The notes below the pieces were generated by a model, which made no database searches, was not told the origin of the DNA, and worked only from the letters and a program-made list of their open reading frames with translations. Source: an uncultured Bacteroidales bacterium (GTDB lineage: Bacteria > Bacteroidota > Bacteroidia > Bacteroidales > UBA932). From it: a stretch of DNA of 64,000 nt. Each line of letters opens with the position of its first letter. The first letter of the stretch is position 1. Shown here one piece after another: positions 63,335 to 64,000 of the stretch. Position numbers and translations under genes: made by a program. The stretch is taken from assembly GCA_947303465.1 (NCBI GenBank), contig CAMYYI010000002.1:1-64000 (forward strand). The letters are read 5' to 3'.

Positions 63335-64000
63335 CTATCTTCCGTAACTGCTCACCGTCCGTTCATAAAAAGCTATCAAACGGTCGTAATAGAGATGTGG
63401 ATTGAAATGCAGATCGGCAAACTGCCTTGCGTTATGGACAAGGCCAGAATAATCCGAATCAGATAGGGCCAGAGTTCCGGTCAACACTGAAGCAAGGGAT
63501 GAAGCGTTCCCGCTTTCGAACAAAAAACCGGTCTTTCCTTCCTGAACGATCTCCGGGATGCCTCCTATTCTGGATCCGATGACAGGAACGCCAAGCGAAT
63601 ATGCCTCAACCACTGTCATGGGATTGTTCTCATACCATTCTGACGGGACAACGACAAAACGGGCCCTCCGCACCAGCTCGAACAGCTCAGAGCCGGATCT
63701 GTAGCCCAGGAACTCTATGTCAGCAGACGAGGGACAGGCATTCTTCAGGCTCTCCTCCAGAGGTCCGGTTCCTACCACCTTCATCCTTATGCCAGGCAGG
63801 CCGCTGACAGCTTCAAGAAGAGTTTTGACGCCTTTCTCGTACGACAGGCGGCCGTAATAGAGATAATAACCCTCATCGGCAGCGGGTACAGGGTACCGCT
63901 CGGACAGATTGGTGCAGTTATACAACACCATGGAATTACAGCCTCTGAACAGCGGATCAGCTTCTTCGTGCTTGAGTCTTGCAAATTCACTGACATATAT
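63335..64000 (-). CDS. Glycosyltransferase family 4 protein (5' end beyond the window)
   Basis: The reading frame is open from the right edge to TAG at 63335, at least 221 codons; the track's ATG at 63931 is probably internal, because the codons above it (IYVSEFARLKHEEADPLF) fit a GT4 domain. The visible part is the C-terminal GT-B lobe: YYLYYGRLSYEKGVKTLLEAV, MKVVGTGPLEESLK, FVVVPSEWYENNPMTVVEAYSLGVPVIGS with the conserved E-x7-E. It should transfer a sugar from a nucleotide donor to the growing glycan. The N-terminal acceptor lobe is off the edge. Confidence 0.88.
   Translation of the reverse strand: MYVSEFARLKHEEADPLFRGCNSMVLYNCTNLSERYPVPAADEGYYLYYGRLSYEKGVKTLLEAVSGLPGIRMKVVGTGPLEESLKNACPSSADIEFLGYRSGSELFELVRRARFVVVPSEWYENNPMTVVEAYSLGVPVIGSRIGGIPEIVQEGKTGFLFESGNASSLASVLTGTLALSDSDYSGLVHNARQFADLHFNPHLYYDRLIAFYERTVSSYGR

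Overview
The window looks like a chromosomal contig from an uncultured member of the Bacteroidales (Bacteroidota), probably gut or rumen associated. The evidence is an outer-membrane SusC/SusD pair, calcineurin-type phosphoesterases with the MetallophosN/MetallophosC layout typical of this phylum, an RNase Y gene, an AmgK-RapZ fusion, and many TAnnTTTG boxes upstream of genes (the Bacteroidota -7 promoter element). Most genes are GC-richer than half; hsdS, the DUF2971 gene and the 6.7-8.4 kb stretch are visibly AT-richer. The genus cannot be resolved from sequence alone.

Layout. 1-6.7 kb: a minus-strand type I restriction-modification operon, read DUF2971 - hsdM - hsdS - hsdR, with hsdR running off the left edge. 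6.7-8.4 kb: a degraded, repeat-rich junction with inverted-repeat elements, a decayed gene and a lone CdiA-toxin-like nuclease ORF. 8.4-15 kb: a tight plus-strand operon asd - aminotransferase - CPA2 antiporter - trpS - asnA, centred on aspartate and asparagine. 15-20.1 kb: a minus-strand operon of an Rpe-like epimerase, a glycerol-1-phosphate dehydrogenase-like enzyme, an OPA-family phosphate-ester transporter and a secreted phosphoesterase, which together look like a phosphoester-scavenging module. 20.3-28.3 kb: a zinc metallopeptidase, a small unknown, a SEC-C protein, trmO, a M23 lipoprotein, a HerA/DUF853 ATPase and a secreted FAD protein. 28.5-31.3 kb: nrdD-nrdG and tRNA-Ala(CGC). 31.6-36.6 kb: a THUMP-like methyltransferase, a RecD-like helicase, trkH and a membrane sensor-like protein. 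36.6-40.1 kb: ROK regulator, AmgK-RapZ fusion and MurU, a cell-wall sugar recycling operon. 40-44.3 kb: AgcS symporter, an L,D-transpeptidase, a FecCD-like permease and rny. 44.5-54.4 kb: a phosphoesterase lipoprotein, a SusC with a C-terminal OmpA domain, SusD and a surface lipoprotein. 54.5-64 kb: a 6S-like RNA, zapA, and a long minus-strand glycan operon that includes all four GDP-D-glycero-D-manno-heptose enzymes, a WecA-type initiating transferase, glycosyltransferases and an acyltransferase, running off the right edge.

Two things stand out. First, the SusC at 46480-50268 continues past its last barrel strand into a charged linker and a complete OmpA-like peptidoglycan-binding domain, so a TonB-dependent transporter seems to carry its own cell-wall anchor; it sits with a phosphoesterase and no glycoside hydrolase. 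Second, palindromic repeat elements with perfect but element-specific inverted arms lie in frame inside protein genes (two in the methyltransferase at 31.9-32.3 kb, one in murU at 39.55-39.66 kb). One of them shares ordered core blocks with an intergenic element at 6.9-7.1 kb, which recalls the in-frame palindromic elements known from Rickettsia.
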